Origin: Babesia bovis T2Bo
Lineage: Eukaryota > Apicomplexa > Aconoidasida > Piroplasmida > Babesiidae
Length of the DNA stretch: 64,000 nt
Assembly (NCBI RefSeq): GCF_000165395.2
Contig: NC_067396.1
Span: 186,001-250,000, forward strand
Direction of reading: 5' to 3'
Positions within the stretch are counted from its first letter, which is position 1; each line of letters starts with the position of its first letter. Positions 42,175-53,948 of the stretch are shown in pieces. The notes under the pieces were generated by a model. That model ran no database searches and was not told the origin of the DNA. It saw nothing but the letters and a program-made list of their open reading frames with translations. Made by a program: the position numbers and the translations under genes.

Positions 42175-43223
42175 TCATGATCTTTCTTCTTCTAGGGATA
42201 GTTGGACATCCTTCAGCACGATGTCAAAGAAATTCTTATTTGCTAGCATAATGTCTAACATGCTTTTGGCCATTTCCTCTCTGATTCCATTCTCCCTGCA
42301 GCATTATAGATAAAATTAAACAGGGTAACCTACATTTCTGTCAATTCATCCAGAAGACCACTGTTGTGGTAAAGCTTTATTTTAGGCCCTTTATATGTTA
42401 GCGTAGGTATATCTATAGTGATTGGATTATCAGGATCGTGTAAAGGCTCGTACAAACTATTTGCCCCTCCATATGGCCTTGGTGCAGGGAAGGATTTCCA
42501 CGAATCTGACGTACGACCTTCACCGTTCGGTATATCACTTGATTGACTTTGAATACTGCTGCTTCTATCCATTTCTAATGTTGAATAGCTGCCATCGTCC
42601 GAAAAGGATGCGTCCATGTCACTTGTTTCATCGGTGTTGTCGTCCATATTAAAATCTTGGGCCTCAAATATTTCCGATGCTTGGTCTGGAACATTACTGG
42701 AAACGCCATTATCACCAAGCTCAACTTCTGAACTTCTGCCTACGTGTTCATGATTCTGTGTTATAAATGCCAATGGTTGCGCATCCATGCTACCATCCGT
42801 CCTCTCCATGACGTTTAGATCATGGGTATTACCTTCTTCAAGAAGAGAGAGTCCAGAGTTTGGATAGGAATACGCAGCACACGGTTCATCATCGTTTTCG
42901 ACGGGCTGGTAAGGGATGTAATTTTCTGTGTTCCCTACACGCGCCATAGATGTGGGTTTTTCCAAATTGCGGTTTTGCTCGTAGCAATGAGTTTCCAATC
43001 CAGTTTTATAGACCTCCGACGATTTTTGTCGGTACACATTTGGCGTAAACTCATTGCTACACTCTTCGTGTGAAATCGATTCGTTAGTTCCTGTTACATC
43101 AAAACGTGTTGTGATCGAACTTGAACGGTCGTTGTTGTGAGTAATATGCGATTTATTGTCTGAATAGATATCATGAATATCATTGCAGTGTTCGTTAGAA
43201 TCGTTGGGCCACAGCATGCCCAT
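42175..43223 (-). CDS. acidic disordered protein of unknown function
   Basis: Two exons: 43223-42334 and 42295-42175, 336 residues. The first exon is Asn/Asp/Ser-rich (DETSDMDASFSDDGSYSTLE) with few hydrophobic residues, so it is likely disordered. The end, which crosses the 38-nt intron, is more ordered: ITIDIPTLTYKGPKIKLYHN then LDELTEMENGIREEMAKSML and IVLKDVQLSLEEERS, possibly an interaction helix. The frame is continuous only if the intron is removed. No domain or targeting signal is recognised. The nearest upstream gene is the plus-strand twin CX9C gene, about 525 bp away. Confidence 0.55.
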
Positions 43224-43748
43224 GTTCGTTAGAGTATAACTCCTGGCATTTGGCGTTCAACTGGTTTTCAGATGCTTAAGTTTGAGTGTTCCTTATTAAA
43301 ATATTTCGCATCGTATTCCAAAAAAACCTTTACTCTACTTTAGGTCCATTTAGTTATTGGTAGTTTAAATATCCTGGTCATATAGGTCTCACAGGTACAA
43401 TTTGCAATATCCTTTGATTGGCGATAAGTGTTTTTGGAGTGTGTTCTCACGTAATACTATTAAGGACCAACCAGACCCTCAATGTAGTGGTTCCTGTAGA
43501 CATAGTTGTACCCTTGTCCAGAGAGGTGAAGTTCCAAAATAATACATTATTTATCTCGCTTTTCAACATTTACATCATGATTAAAATTTTACATTGAATA
43601 TACACCGTCACGGTTCCATGTGTGCTAATATTGTCTATGATTCCACCTAGATTATAGTGTCAAGTTTCGTGGGCTGTTGTTTGAACATTTACCTGCAGTT
43701 TGTATTCATAACCTAGGTTTTTGTTTACATGCTGAATAACAACGTACA
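43224..43748. other. intergenic between divergent genes
   Basis: A 525-bp region between an ATG on the minus strand and the start of the plus-strand twin CX9C gene, hence probably two promoters. There is no open frame of note, no tRNA and no tandem repeat. Confidence 0.5.
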
Positions 43749-44430
43749 ATGACGAGTGTGGAAGATATTCGTTCTGAAATCGCATCTATTGACGCTCGTC
43801 TGAAGCAATGGTTTCTTTTTAGACGCGTCCAGGCCGAGGTAATTATATATGTCGTTTTTATGTATATTTAATTTTACACAGCGTGCCATGTCAATAAAAA
43901 AGTTGCTTGATGACAACAACTACATTGGTTTGTCTTGCAACAACAACAATGTAGATTTGGTTGACCGTGTGATGTGGTCAGACATAGTTAAGGGCAGGGT
44001 AGGTTACGTTATGTGATGATAGTTAAATGTTATATAGCCTGAGTTGGAGGACTCGCTTTCAGTCAACGCTCGTGAGATGAAGGCTGACATGTATATGGAC
44101 ATGTTCACTCAGTCGTGTGACTTGGACCACGTTTGCAGGGTGCCGGGTTCTAAGTACATCCAATGTTTGCAGAATAACTTCAGTGTGGACCGTGAAATTC
44201 GTTCACGTCTCTGTGACGGCTTATTTTCGGCTTTTGACTCTTGCCGCAAGGGCTTATTATTGCAGCAAAACGCGCATATTCAAGAAGCCCTGAAGCGTCA
44301 GGAGAAGCAGGACAAGGACGCTGAGGTTAGTCATGATGATTTAATTTTCTATGTTCTGTAGACATTGTTTAACCAGCGTCTTGCACTTATGAAGAAGCTG
44401 GAGGGCATGGGTATTTCTGAAAACTACTGA
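43749..44430 (+). CDS. twin CX9C (CHCH-type) protein
   Basis: Four exons: 43749-43838, 43882-43998, 44038-44325 and 44362-44430, 187 residues. In exon 3 two cysteine pairs of exact CX9C spacing occur: CRVPGSKYIQC and, 15 residues later, CDGLFSAFDSC, forming a helix-loop-helix twin CX9C motif, with another Cys pair just before (CDLDHVC). These motifs are oxidised by Mia40 on import into the mitochondrial intermembrane space and are found in COX-assembly and MICOS-type proteins. There is no N-terminal presequence, as expected for that pathway. The flanks are helical and charged. Longer than the usual 80-120 residues, so I cannot name a subfamily. Confidence 0.72.
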
Positions 44431-44518
44431 AGCACCTGTTGCTGTGGGTGATGTGAACCAAACTATTGAACATTGACTAAATATAATCGTATAGAATATA
44501 AAGGCGCTTAAATTCAGG

Positions 44519-45000
44519 TTACAAGTCCTTCATGAATGTGCGCGGTTCAGGAACCTGGCCATTGAACTGTGCATCTGAAAAGTCGAAACCTGGATTTTCG
44601 TTTTGGAGTCGTTCCAATAATATCCGCTTCTTGTCGTTTTCTTTGTTTATGGCGCTTAGTTCGAGGTCACCGAGTAAAATACAATTCCACACTTCACCCT
44701 TTAATGCCTTGGTCAGATGAACTTCCAATTTCCCGTCGTCTACTATCCAGGTGGATTCTTCAGTATCTGTTACTTGGCACAGCTCCCCTGCGATGTTAAT
44801 ATCAGTCCCCAATTTGATTGTCAAATGTTTAGGCTCGAACTTTACTTTTATATCAGCCTTCTTGAGTCCCTGCGGAACATCTACATACACAACAACTCCA
44901 TCAAAATTCTGCTCCCAAGAGTATTTGTGTTTACCTGCGCATTGTTTATATTATACAAGGTCTAGATACCGTGTGTTGCGTTATTTATACCTGTATTCAT
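44519..45000 (-). CDS. NudC-like protein (CS domain)
   Basis: Two exons: 45000-44991 (10 nt, encoding MNT and one base) and 44934-44519; 141 residues. The CS fold is clear: KYSWEQNFDGVVVYVDVPQG, ADIKVKFEPKHLTIKLGTD (cf. NudC 'DVVVEIKPKHLRVGLKG'), DTEESTWIVDDGKLEVHLTK and WNCILLGDLEL (cf. 'WWPRLLEGDPEI'). NudC-like proteins are Hsp90 co-chaperones that stabilise clients of dynein and other complexes. The N-terminal NudC domain of long forms is absent, matching the short NUDCD2-like group. The tiny first exon is inferred from the frame: only this 55-nt intron joins a start ATG to the domain. Confidence 0.85.
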
Positions 45001-45293
45001 TGTAAAGATAGATGATGTGTGACTGTTTAGTTTAAATGTGTGTATTGCATTATTGTGTTAGAGCCTATTTGCTCTCGTTGTTGGTTTAATGCGCCTCTGT
45101 TTACGCATTGATAACCGTGACTATCGGTTACTAAAGCAACCACTGCTACTTTATTAGTATCCATGGAATCGATCTCGTATCTACGTGGAACTAATTTCCT
45201 TTTAGTTTCTTATGTGCCGTTTTTTGGACATTTATGTAACAATGTTGCGGTTTTAATACATTATCTCATATATTACCTATCAGTTGAGTAACC

Positions 45294-46460
45294 ATGTCTA
45301 ATACTGATGACTTAGCAACCCGGTTGATAGAGCTACGTGACCACTTGAAATCGATTGCTAACACTTATAGCACACTTTGCGTATACTTAAGGGGTATAGA
45401 TTCACTATCCGAATTTGTAACTTCTGATTATTACGAGGTAGAATCTGCCTCTGGTGAGATGGTTAAACGTCTCCATGAGTGGCGCTCCGTAGAACATCGT
45501 GTTTTTGATGCTTTGAAGCATCACATGAATCGTAAATTCCAATCATATAAATGCGCTGAAAGTGCTTTTATGTCGGCCTTAGAGGCTTCTAGATCCAATA
45601 CTCCTCCTAAGCGTGACTGTGGCATTCGTCTTAAGGTGCATCGTTTTAAGCAAGGGGTGATTGCTATGAAATTTGCTAATGAAGCTCGTCGTCGTGTGAC
45701 CAACATTGCTGATTTCATAGTTGAGGTTAAGCGGCAAACTGGCCATGCTCCTGACGATTATGTGGATAATTTGGTTATACTTCATTCATTGGCGGGGTGG
45801 GCAAAGGCTGTGATTAATGATTGTGTCCGCTGCACTTCAAGTTCTGCTGATAAATTCAAGCATGAGGAATCTAACGGTCAGATTCTGTACACCACGGATG
45901 CAATTCGCCGCATTTTAAAATTTTGCGCGAACAATACGGTTGAACGAAAACCCGATGTTGATAAGCTATCTCTCATGGTCAAGGACATGCTAATGCAATC
46001 CACGATACTAATATCGCCGGCTGCTCAAGAAGACAAGCGCAACATGCCAACATCTCATATTACCTATTATCTTTTTAATGTGTTGAATGATATTAACACC
46101 ATAGACAGCGATGGGAAGAATTTAGAGCCATTGCATAGGGTATACAATAGTATAACGCCTCGCCTAAAACTTCCCACTCCAATGCACGTTTATCAGCATC
46201 AGGAGTACTTTTGCAATTTATCTAAATCTATCACCTTCGTCACTCGCATTCACGCATTACAGCAACAGGTATTGCGGACGGTATGCGCCTCATGGGCAAA
46301 TGAGCTATTAGGCCACATTCTAGCTATACTGGATCGCAATAATAAAGACACATTGGATTTGAGTTCCATTCTTATGGCTATTAGAGCGTGCCACTACATA
46401 TGTAATCCTGGCCGTAAGCGTTTGTTAGGTATATGGGACCATCCTCCCTTTGATAAATGA
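45294..46460 (+). CDS. all-helical protein of unknown function
   Basis: One exon of 388 residues, predicted to be almost entirely helical: ELRDHLKSIANTYSTLCVYL, EWRSVEHRVFDALKHHMNRK, RFKQGVIAMKFANEARRRVT and SITFVTRIHALQQQVLRTVC. The N-terminal half has the look of a BAR-type or spectrin-like long bundle, but no family signature is present. There is no signal peptide or membrane segment, and it is moderately basic. It lies between the NudC-like gene (divergent) and SF3A3 (convergent, stop 107 bp away). A cytosolic structural or trafficking role is possible but unproven. Confidence 0.55.
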   Translation: MSNTDDLATRLIELRDHLKSIANTYSTLCVYLRGIDSLSEFVTSDYYEVESASGEMVKRLHEWRSVEHRVFDALKHHMNRKFQSYKCAESAFMSALEASRSNTPPKRDCGIRLKVHRFKQGVIAMKFANEARRRVTNIADFIVEVKRQTGHAPDDYVDNLVILHSLAGWAKAVINDCVRCTSSSADKFKHEESNGQILYTTDAIRRILKFCANNTVERKPDVDKLSLMVKDMLMQSTILISPAAQEDKRNMPTSHITYYLFNVLNDINTIDSDGKNLEPLHRVYNSITPRLKLPTPMHVYQHQEYFCNLSKSITFVTRIHALQQQVLRTVCASWANELLGHILAILDRNNKDTLDLSSILMAIRACHYICNPGRKRLLGIWDHPPFDK

Positions 46461-46566
46461 TATTGGTACTGGGCTTTAATATTTGCATTTTGGATGTAAA
46501 ACAATGTAATAAATTTGCAGATTATATACTGTTAGGTGACCCGTGGGCACATATATGTGCTCTATC

Positions 46567-48397
46567 TTACAGGAGACCCTGTCGTCTAAGGTCTTCATAA
46601 GCCCTAGCGTTCATTACATTGCCTTCCGAGTCTTCGCATTCTACTTCCTGTGCTACTTTGAAGGTATTCTTATCATTTTGATTCTTAAGCTTTTCGTACA
46701 GCGCAAATGCATCTTCTATTTTAGTGATTTCTTTAAAATGCGGTGTGTTTGGTATTTTAAGGCACTTCATTCCGAACGAATGCCTCCATTCTTGGAAATG
46801 ATTTTCAAATGCTTTTCTTCCCCAATATGAGTAGTTTCCACATATTTCACATTTGAATTCCTGTCCCAATCCATGTAATTTGTATAGCCAAAATGGTATT
46901 GGTTTACCATCCCATCCTAATGGTAAATTAAGTGGGTTGTACACTGGCTGTTCCTCTTCTTCTTCACTTGATATATCACCTATATCTATGTTATTCTCTT
47001 CTCCTACAGATTCTAGTATTTTCAGTGCCAATCCTTGCGATTCTTCAAGTTCCTTGCTATTTCTTGACTCTCTCTTTTCTATAAATTCTATTGTCTTTTC
47101 GATTGTATTTGCTAGGAACTGTTTATATTGTTGTATCATATACTCCATGTAAGCTAAGTACTTATCATGTTCCCTACTGGATTTTGAGTGTTCTTCCAAT
47201 TCTTGCGTTGTTTTTTTGGAGAATAGCTCCACTATTTTTTTATATTTCTTTCCGTTTTGGAATGACTGCATAACACCACTGGATGCGAACAATTTATCCA
47301 CTGGTTTTAGGTAGAGTTCCATATTTTCACTGTGTTCTTTCCAATGTGTTGGTCTATTATTTTCCCATTCGTTTTTAAAACTATCTTCGAATGATGTCTT
47401 TAGTGTATCAGTTGTGGCTAGTGGATTCTGCCTTTGGAAAAACCCTATTAGGTATTTTAATAATTGCTCCAAATATTCGCAATACTCCTTTACTCTGTAT
47501 TTACAATGTCTTGGTATATCACTGAACTGGTCGAATTGGTTCAGGTAGGTGACATAATCCACTTCAGCGAAAGATGTCATGTTTGCTTCTAGTTCATCCT
47601 TATCAGTGATACCTTTTCTATTAAGTCGCAATATTTCCTGTTTTTGGTGTCGTTTGGTTCTGAACGTCCGTAGATCCTCTAGGTTAACAAAGCGTCTGTA
47701 GTGTTCTTGTAGGTCCAGGCACGATCCGTAGTTTTCATCTGGCGTGAATTCCAAATCTACGTTAACCTTGGACATTGCATCTTTTACAACCTGGTCAACA
47801 GTGCGTTCTTCCACTGGTACATTGAGCGATTCATTGCGTTTATAATAATCTTTTATATTTTTTAAATTGCTGTAGAAGTTAGTCCACAGTTGTTTATCGT
47901 CATCCTTAGCGGCTGCTGAGTTATCCGTATCTTGTAATCCTGGAAAACATGAGTATATTACACAGAATCATACAATGGCATATAGATGGATAGAAAACAC
48001 AGTCGGATGGCAATGTATTAATGTATACACCCAGTAGTTTATTTTCCGATAACAACTATTGAAATGATATTACTAGATGGCATGTTTGTATAGTAATGTA
48101 TAACAGTATGTTCTCGCTGTCTTAGGCGGAATGTAACAACAGGGAATAAAGCATATGAAACATACCTGCTAGGTACTTGATCTCATCTTTCCTGAGTCCA
48201 TCTTCATCTTTATAGTATGTAATACACTTTTGGGCCAATTGTTGCGATTGTTCTACCAGTTGTTTTATTGCGCGTTCTATGGTCGCGAGTCTAAGTCCTG
48301 ACGCGCGTCTTCTATCGTTCATCAGCGTGCTTATGGCCTTTTCTATATACTCCAGGTCCTCCTGGGAGGCCCGGATATGCTCGATCATGAACGTCAT
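46567..48397 (-). CDS. splicing factor 3A subunit 3 (SF3a60/Prp9)
   Basis: Two exons: 48397-48166 and 47939-46567, 534 residues (human about 500). The first exon gives the N-terminal helix with YYKDEDGLRKDEIKYLAG, matching human 'YDDKDGLRKEELNAISG'. Exon 2 carries KDYYKRNESLNVP, LDLQEHYRRFVNL, LGWDGKPIPFWLYKLHGL and the matrin-type zinc finger CEICGN... with HFQEWRHSFGMKCLKIPN, then the final YEDLRRQGLL, again as in human. SF3a60 is part of U2 snRNP and helps recognise the branch site. The 226-nt intron is unusually long for the window; the frame and family agree on both sides. The closest to unmistakable of the window's genes. Confidence 0.96.
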
Positions 48398-48501
48398 GGT
48401 TATATAGAGTGGTTATAGCGCGTTTGCTATGTTCTGTATCTGGGGGACTACTATCGTGATATATTAGTAGTGTATACATTATCTATGTTCTGTACACATT
48501 T

Positions 48502-50598
48502 TTATCCACACCATTCCTGGTAGAAGTCATTGCCGTTGGCATCCACTACGACGAACGCTGGGAAGTTTTTGACTGTAATTTTGTGTACAGCCTCCATTCC
48601 TAGTTCGGGGAAGTCTACTACTTCCACGCTGGTGATACATTGTTGTGCTATTAGGGCTGCAGGTCCTCCCACCGATCCCAGGTAGACACCTTTGTATTTC
48701 TTACAGGCGTTGGCAAATGCTTTAGAGCGATTTCCTTTAGCCAGTGTTATAAGTGATGCCCCCTTTTCCATGAACTTTGCGGCATAGCTATCCATCCTTC
48801 CGGCTGTTGTAGGCCCGAATGAGCCACTAACAAGCCCATCTGGTTTTTTGGCGGGTCCTGCATCGAGATGAATATTGCTAGATTACATCATTCGTACACT
48901 GATTTCATAGCAGTGATGCCCATCGCTCAAGACACTTACCTGCATAGTAGATTGGATACTGTTTAGCGTATGCTGGTATATCACCTGTTGATTCCAGTAT
49001 TTGGTTAAGTTTTGCATGTGCGATATCTCTGGCGACGATAACGGTTCCGTTGAGGAGTACACGTTGTTTTATTGGCAGCTCCCTTATTTGTTTGAGTACG
49101 TTTTCCATACCAGCATCTAGGTTAATATGTATTTCTTCACCTTCCTGGTTGTTATCTATTGGTGGCAGGTACTGTGCTGGGTCATGCTCCAACCGTTCGA
49201 TATAAACTCCCGTTTCATTGATTTTTGCCATTATTTGTCTATCTGCTGAGCATGATACACCTATTCCTGTAGGGATATGGGACGTGTATAGGTACACTTA
49301 CCGATAGGGCACGATGCACCGTGTCTTGGTAATCTTACCACCCTTACATCGTGGCAGAAGTATTTGCCTCCAAATTGTGCTCCTATTCCAATAGACCTTG
49401 TTCTATTTAGTATTTCATTCTCCAATTCAATATCACGGAACGCTGTTCCGAATTGCGTTCCTTCAGTAGGCAGTCCATCTAGGTATTTACAGCTTAATAG
49501 CTTTACGGTTTTTAAAGTCATTTCAGCTGACAGCCCTCCAATAACTACTGCTAGGTGATACGGTGGGCATGCTGATGTGCCTATGGTCTTGATTTGGTCC
49601 ATGAGGAAATCGATGAGCACATTAGGGTTGAGCACCGCCTGTGTGGTATTTGGGCCCTAGTCCACGTTAACTCACTTTAGTTTGTTGGTATAAAAATGTT
49701 TTATTGGCAGATCCTCCACCCTTTGCTATGAACAGGAAATCGTAGAAACTTCCTTCTTTGGAGTATATCTCTATTTGTGCTGGTAGGTTGCATTTTGTGC
49801 TAACTTCATCGAACATTGTGATAGGTGCCATTTGGCTGTATCTGCAAATGTTTGGATAACAATCGATGTGGTATATACACTTGCTAATATATGACGCACA
49901 ATCTAGGTCACAACTACATGCCAGAAAGCACTGCTTATCTTACCTGAATTTTCTGTTAACATATGCCTCATACACCCCCTTTGCTATTGCTGCTTCATCA
50001 CCTTCACTATATATCCTGTTACCCCGTTTACCTAGTACAATTGCAGTTCCTGTATCTTGGCATCCTGGTAGTACCCTATCAAAAATGCACAAAAGCATAT
50101 CTTCACTTACTTTCCCGATGCAACGCAGGCATTTTTGAGTAGCTGCATTGCTACGAATCTATCGTTATTGCTGGCTTCATGGTCATCCAGTATATTGCGC
50201 AGCTGTTGTAAGTGCTGCGGTCTGAGATAGTGCATAATTTCTACAAAAGCTTGTTCAGTCAGTTTCTGTATTACATCCTGTGGGACAACTAGGAATTTAA
50301 CGCTACTACCGTCCACTGGTGACTTGATGTTTGTATCTACTTGCGTTATTTGTGCACTGAGATCATCTAGCCTTTCGAATTCCACCTTATATCCTCCATG
50401 TAAGTTGTTGAATGGATCTACGAAACGTTCATCAAAGCTCGGTGCCTCCATTTGCTTATTGGCTGCCATTGGCGCTTGTGTCGCGAGGCATTTAGCCCCG
50501 CCGCAGGGGTTACATCGCGCCATAAATGCCCCTGTGTGACATACATAATGTCTATTGTTTAGTTTTGCTAGTTTAGACAGGCTCAGTTGCCGCAACAT
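48502..50598 (-). CDS. fumarate hydratase, class I (iron-sulfur)
   Basis: Six exons: 50598-50111, 50075-49944, 49841-49676, 49638-49302, 49266-48940 and 48857-48502, 601 residues. Motifs are [19 protein letters not shown] (the first 4Fe-4S cysteine), [77 protein letters not shown] and the C-terminal block [20 protein letters not shown]. This is the single-chain fusion of the alpha and beta parts of class I fumarase, oxygen-sensitive and typical of apicomplexans. It converts fumarate to malate. The N-terminus is basic, with Leu/Ser/Arg ([20 protein letters not shown]), like a mitochondrial presequence. Divergent from the membrane protein gene at 50784. Confidence 0.93.
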
Positions 50599-50783
50599 GG
50601 TATATTACTACTGCCACGGGTCACTTTATCGTGGCACTACTACACACCTGATACGTGTTAGACATGCCATAATGTCTCATTACATTCTGTATATTTATGC
50701 GCTATTTCTACATTATTCTGCATTTGTCTATTTAATGTGTCGTCATTTGCGGGTAATTCCCGCGTGTTACACATTCGGGTAGA

Positions 50784-53494
50784 ATGTATGACGGCAGGGA
50801 GTTCGTGTCACTTTATGACCGTTTGAAGATTTCTTCTTATGGTTTTCGTCATGGTTGCATTCAGTTATTCACTGTCTTGTTACTGTTTGCTTTTCAGCAG
50901 TCGGTTCTGTACTATACCATATACTATCTTCGCAATGAGCCTCGTTTGCTGTATTTGGCAATCTTCGACATATTAATTGGTTAGTGTTTATCCATTGATT
51001 AGCATTTTTAGGCATCTACTTACTGGGAGGTGCTATTTCCACTAGAGGTCACTCGTCCACTCGTACGTCGGTACAATGGCGGCTTTGTTGTACCAGTACG
51101 GCAGTCAAGCTGGGTCTTCTTTTACTGTTACCTAGTTATGATGACTCAACTTTGACTCAAGGTTTCAATCGCGTGGATGCTGGTGGGTTTATTTTTACCT
51201 TTATGAATTCTACATTCAAGTTGATTTCATGTTATTTCAGAGGATTATTTATCTTTTGTTGGATTTTACCTCACTCCTGTGATATACATTTTATTTAATC
51301 GTATATCTAATCGGTTTTTATTTAACCGTGAGAAGCGCAACGTCAATGTGGATGAATTGTTACATTCCGATTTAGCTTTGGCTACTGCTCTTGATTTATG
51401 GGACATTGTGATAATGGTGAACCATTTGTTCAGTAGGTTTCCATATTATCTAGTTAACATTACACAGGGAGATACCGCTCGGTGCAGACCTCTGCTAACA
51501 TGGATTTATGGGAGGATCGCAATTTTGTGGCTTACGCTTTTTTATGTACTCTTAGTATGTTTCTATTAGGGTTCGTATCGCCTACGGTTGACAGTGATCT
51601 TGACCCCGGCTGTGACATTTTAGAGCACCGTCGTTTGATATGGTACAGTATTCTTGCTTTTGTCCGTCGTTGTTTGGGTTTATCTGCTGATGACTTGCGA
51701 TTTCGTCGTGGCGGTAAATACGGCGACATGGGTTTTGACATTCCCGAGCCTTTACGTGGTGTTAAATCCAAATCAACTCTCAAGGGTCAGTACCTCGACA
51801 TGTTTACTATTGCCAAGTATACCTTCCTTATCGGTTTTTCCTTGGTAGACATACCATTTTTTGTGTATCGTGTTGTGTTGTTAGCGCGTAAGAATGTATT
51901 TTCATTGATGTTGTACAAGAATTTGCTGGGTATATTCATTCGTCCATACCGGTTGACATTAAGCCAGCTTGCTGAGCGTGACAGTGCCAAAGGTTGGCAG
52001 AGTGCATTTTTTGAGGCTGCTCCATTATTTAAGGACCCATTTGCTAAGCGTTTGATCCAGGAGGACTTGAAGAATCTGGAGACACCGTCTGCACCTGCTT
52101 CTGAGCGTCAGTTATCTGCCAAGTTGACTAATCGTAATCTGTTAAAGGGCAGTCTATCTAGTGCGTCCATATCCCACACGAAGAGTTACATTCGCAACAT
52201 TTTTACAAGGGCTGGTAGTACTACACCTCAGGAGAATTTGGTATCTCGTGTTACTAAGAAGTTTCCTACATCGCAGGTCCCATCGGAGGAACGTATTAAT
52301 GAGGTTCCATCTGCTGACAAGATGGTCGCTCGTTTACGTTTTACTTCTTCGCATCCCTCTGGGTCATATCACGAATGGTCTTCTCGTGTATCTGAGCCTG
52401 AGGCTCCTGTGGCGCCGCCTAAGGTAGATGAAAATGCTCAGCAGGTTCGTTTATCTTTATTGCGTAACTTAAGGCGCCACCGTGAGGTTCCCGTGGCTTC
52501 TATGAATCCTAAGATGTTCTTTGAAACGTTACGCGACCAAGTATCAAAATTATTTGCTGTTGATCCTCGTTTTGCTATGGAGGAGGATGAGTTTGTGATC
52601 GATTCAGGGCAATTCGACTATCTGCGTATGCTTATTGCCGTGGGCATAAGTTTGATATCTAGGATCTTGATTGTGATTTTTTGTTACTCCAGAGCCAGTG
52701 AAGTGCGTTCTCCCCGTTTTATCTTTGGTTCAACGGTATCTACGGCTACTGGTTTAGAGCTTCTTGTTTACGGTATGGTTGTATTCGCTCCTATATTAGA
52801 AATTGGCTTATTCTACCGCGTTCAGTGCTGTAACTTATTCGATTGCATCTGTTTCGGTATACAGGAATTACTCCAGCTGTGTAGTTTCGTTACTTGTGTG
52901 TGTTGTCTTCGTGGCTTTGTTGCTGACCCTGGTTCTGTTTTCTATGCTATGCAAGTATCTGCCCTAGTTCTTTGGCCTGTATTTCTCGGGATGCTTCTAT
53001 TGGTACAGGGATTTTTCGGCAGTTTAACTGTTATTCGATTGGTATATCTCTTGTGTAAGTACAGTGCATGTCCTGTAGGTCTTCATCACAAGCCATTTTG
53101 TCTCGACATTATGAAGAGTACGATGTTAGCTGATCGTCTCCTACATGTTCAGTGGAGTGCATACTTATGTAGTGCCTTATTTCGTGCACTTTGCTGTTCA
53201 TTTTCACCAACGAAGACGGAGGTGATTATAATTATTGTTGACCTTCTTATTCGTTTGACGTATGTCATCTTCTGTCAGACCATGCGTACTATGATGTTGC
53301 GTAAGTTTGAGGTCCACTACCTCATAATGCGAATGAGTAACGCCATCACATCTGACTATATGCCTCCATCAGATACGTTTTCTTTGTTTTCGGATTCGAA
53401 CGTCCACTTTGTGACGCCTTCTGATGTTGAGAGTTACATTAAGGACCAGGGTTTACTCTCATCCCCTGGTATAATATTCCCTGCATTTTTATAG
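50784..53494 (+). CDS. large multi-pass membrane protein of unknown family
   Basis: Four exons: 50784-50979, 51012-51161, 51241-51432 and 51468-53494, 854 residues. The intron at 51433-51467 (35 nt, GTAGGT donor) joins two frames that otherwise overlap, confirming the model. Hydrophobic segments occur in the first 200 residues (LFTVLLLFAFQQSVLYYTIY, LSFVGFYLTPVIYILF), near LGFVSP, FLIGFSLVDIPFFVYRVVL and several in the C-terminal half (YLRMLIAVGISLISRILIVI, MVVFAPILEIGLFYRVQCC, LWPVFLGMLLLVQGFF, IIIIVDLLIRLTYVIF), so at least eight spans are likely. Between them is a soluble, Ser/Arg-rich loop of about 250 residues. No transporter or enzyme signature is recognised. A conserved piroplasm membrane protein seems likely. 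Confidence 0.6.
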
Positions 53495-53561
53495 CAGGCT
53501 CAAAGTATCTTGTACACTAGAAACAACTAAATTTTGACAAGTGTATATAATTAGGGTTTAG

Positions 53562-53948
53562 TTACATTTCTATCAGTGACTGGGCGATTGCCGCTTGCAA
53601 TTCGGCGTCTTCCATTTCGGATGACAGCATACATTCTTGATAGACTCCATCAGGTTCTCTTACGGGTTCTTCTTGGGGTGGAGGTGGATTTAGTTCATCC
53701 TGTAGACTACGTGCCAGGGCAACTGATGATTCGTATAACGGGTCACCTAGCTGCTCCAAATCATTCATCTGCAAGTCCTGTACGTCGTCTTCCTTGATTC
53801 TCGTGTCTGGTACTGGCGCGGGAGGATCTACGATCGGTTTATCTTCTGATACCTTCGGTGTGTCGGTATCCCCCTGCTTCTCTGCAGCGTTTTTACGCTC
53901 CAGGTAGGCCTGATGGTGCCTGTTGCGATACGATGTGATTTCATCCAT
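53562..53948 (-). CDS. UIM-containing reading frame, terminal exon or separate gene
   Basis: From the ATG at 53948 the minus strand encodes 128 residues: a charged helix (MDEITSYRNRHHQAYLERKN), a Pro-rich acidic linker and two ubiquitin-interacting-motif-like helices, PLYESSVALARSLQDEL and EMEDAELQAAIAQSLIEM (E-x-x-L-x-x-A-I-x-x-S). The frame overlaps the stop of the RAP-like gene by 8 bp. It could be (i) a separate gene, (ii) a terminal exon of that gene reached by a 60-nt intron (donor after 54007, acceptor at about 53919), or (iii) reached by skipping part of exon 3. The UIM-like signature is clear; gene structure is not. UIM proteins usually act in ubiquitin-dependent trafficking or with the proteasome. 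Confidence 0.5.
   Translation of the reverse strand: MDEITSYRNRHHQAYLERKNAAEKQGDTDTPKVSEDKPIVDPPAPVPDTRIKEDDVQDLQMNDLEQLGDPLYESSVALARSLQDELNPPPPQEEPVREPDGVYQECMLSSEMEDAELQAAIAQSLIEM

Noticed and set aside
50784..51569. Short separate membrane proteins upstream of the 670-codon ORF
   Set aside because: They splice in frame through GTAGGT or GTTAGT donors into the large ORF, forming one gene.
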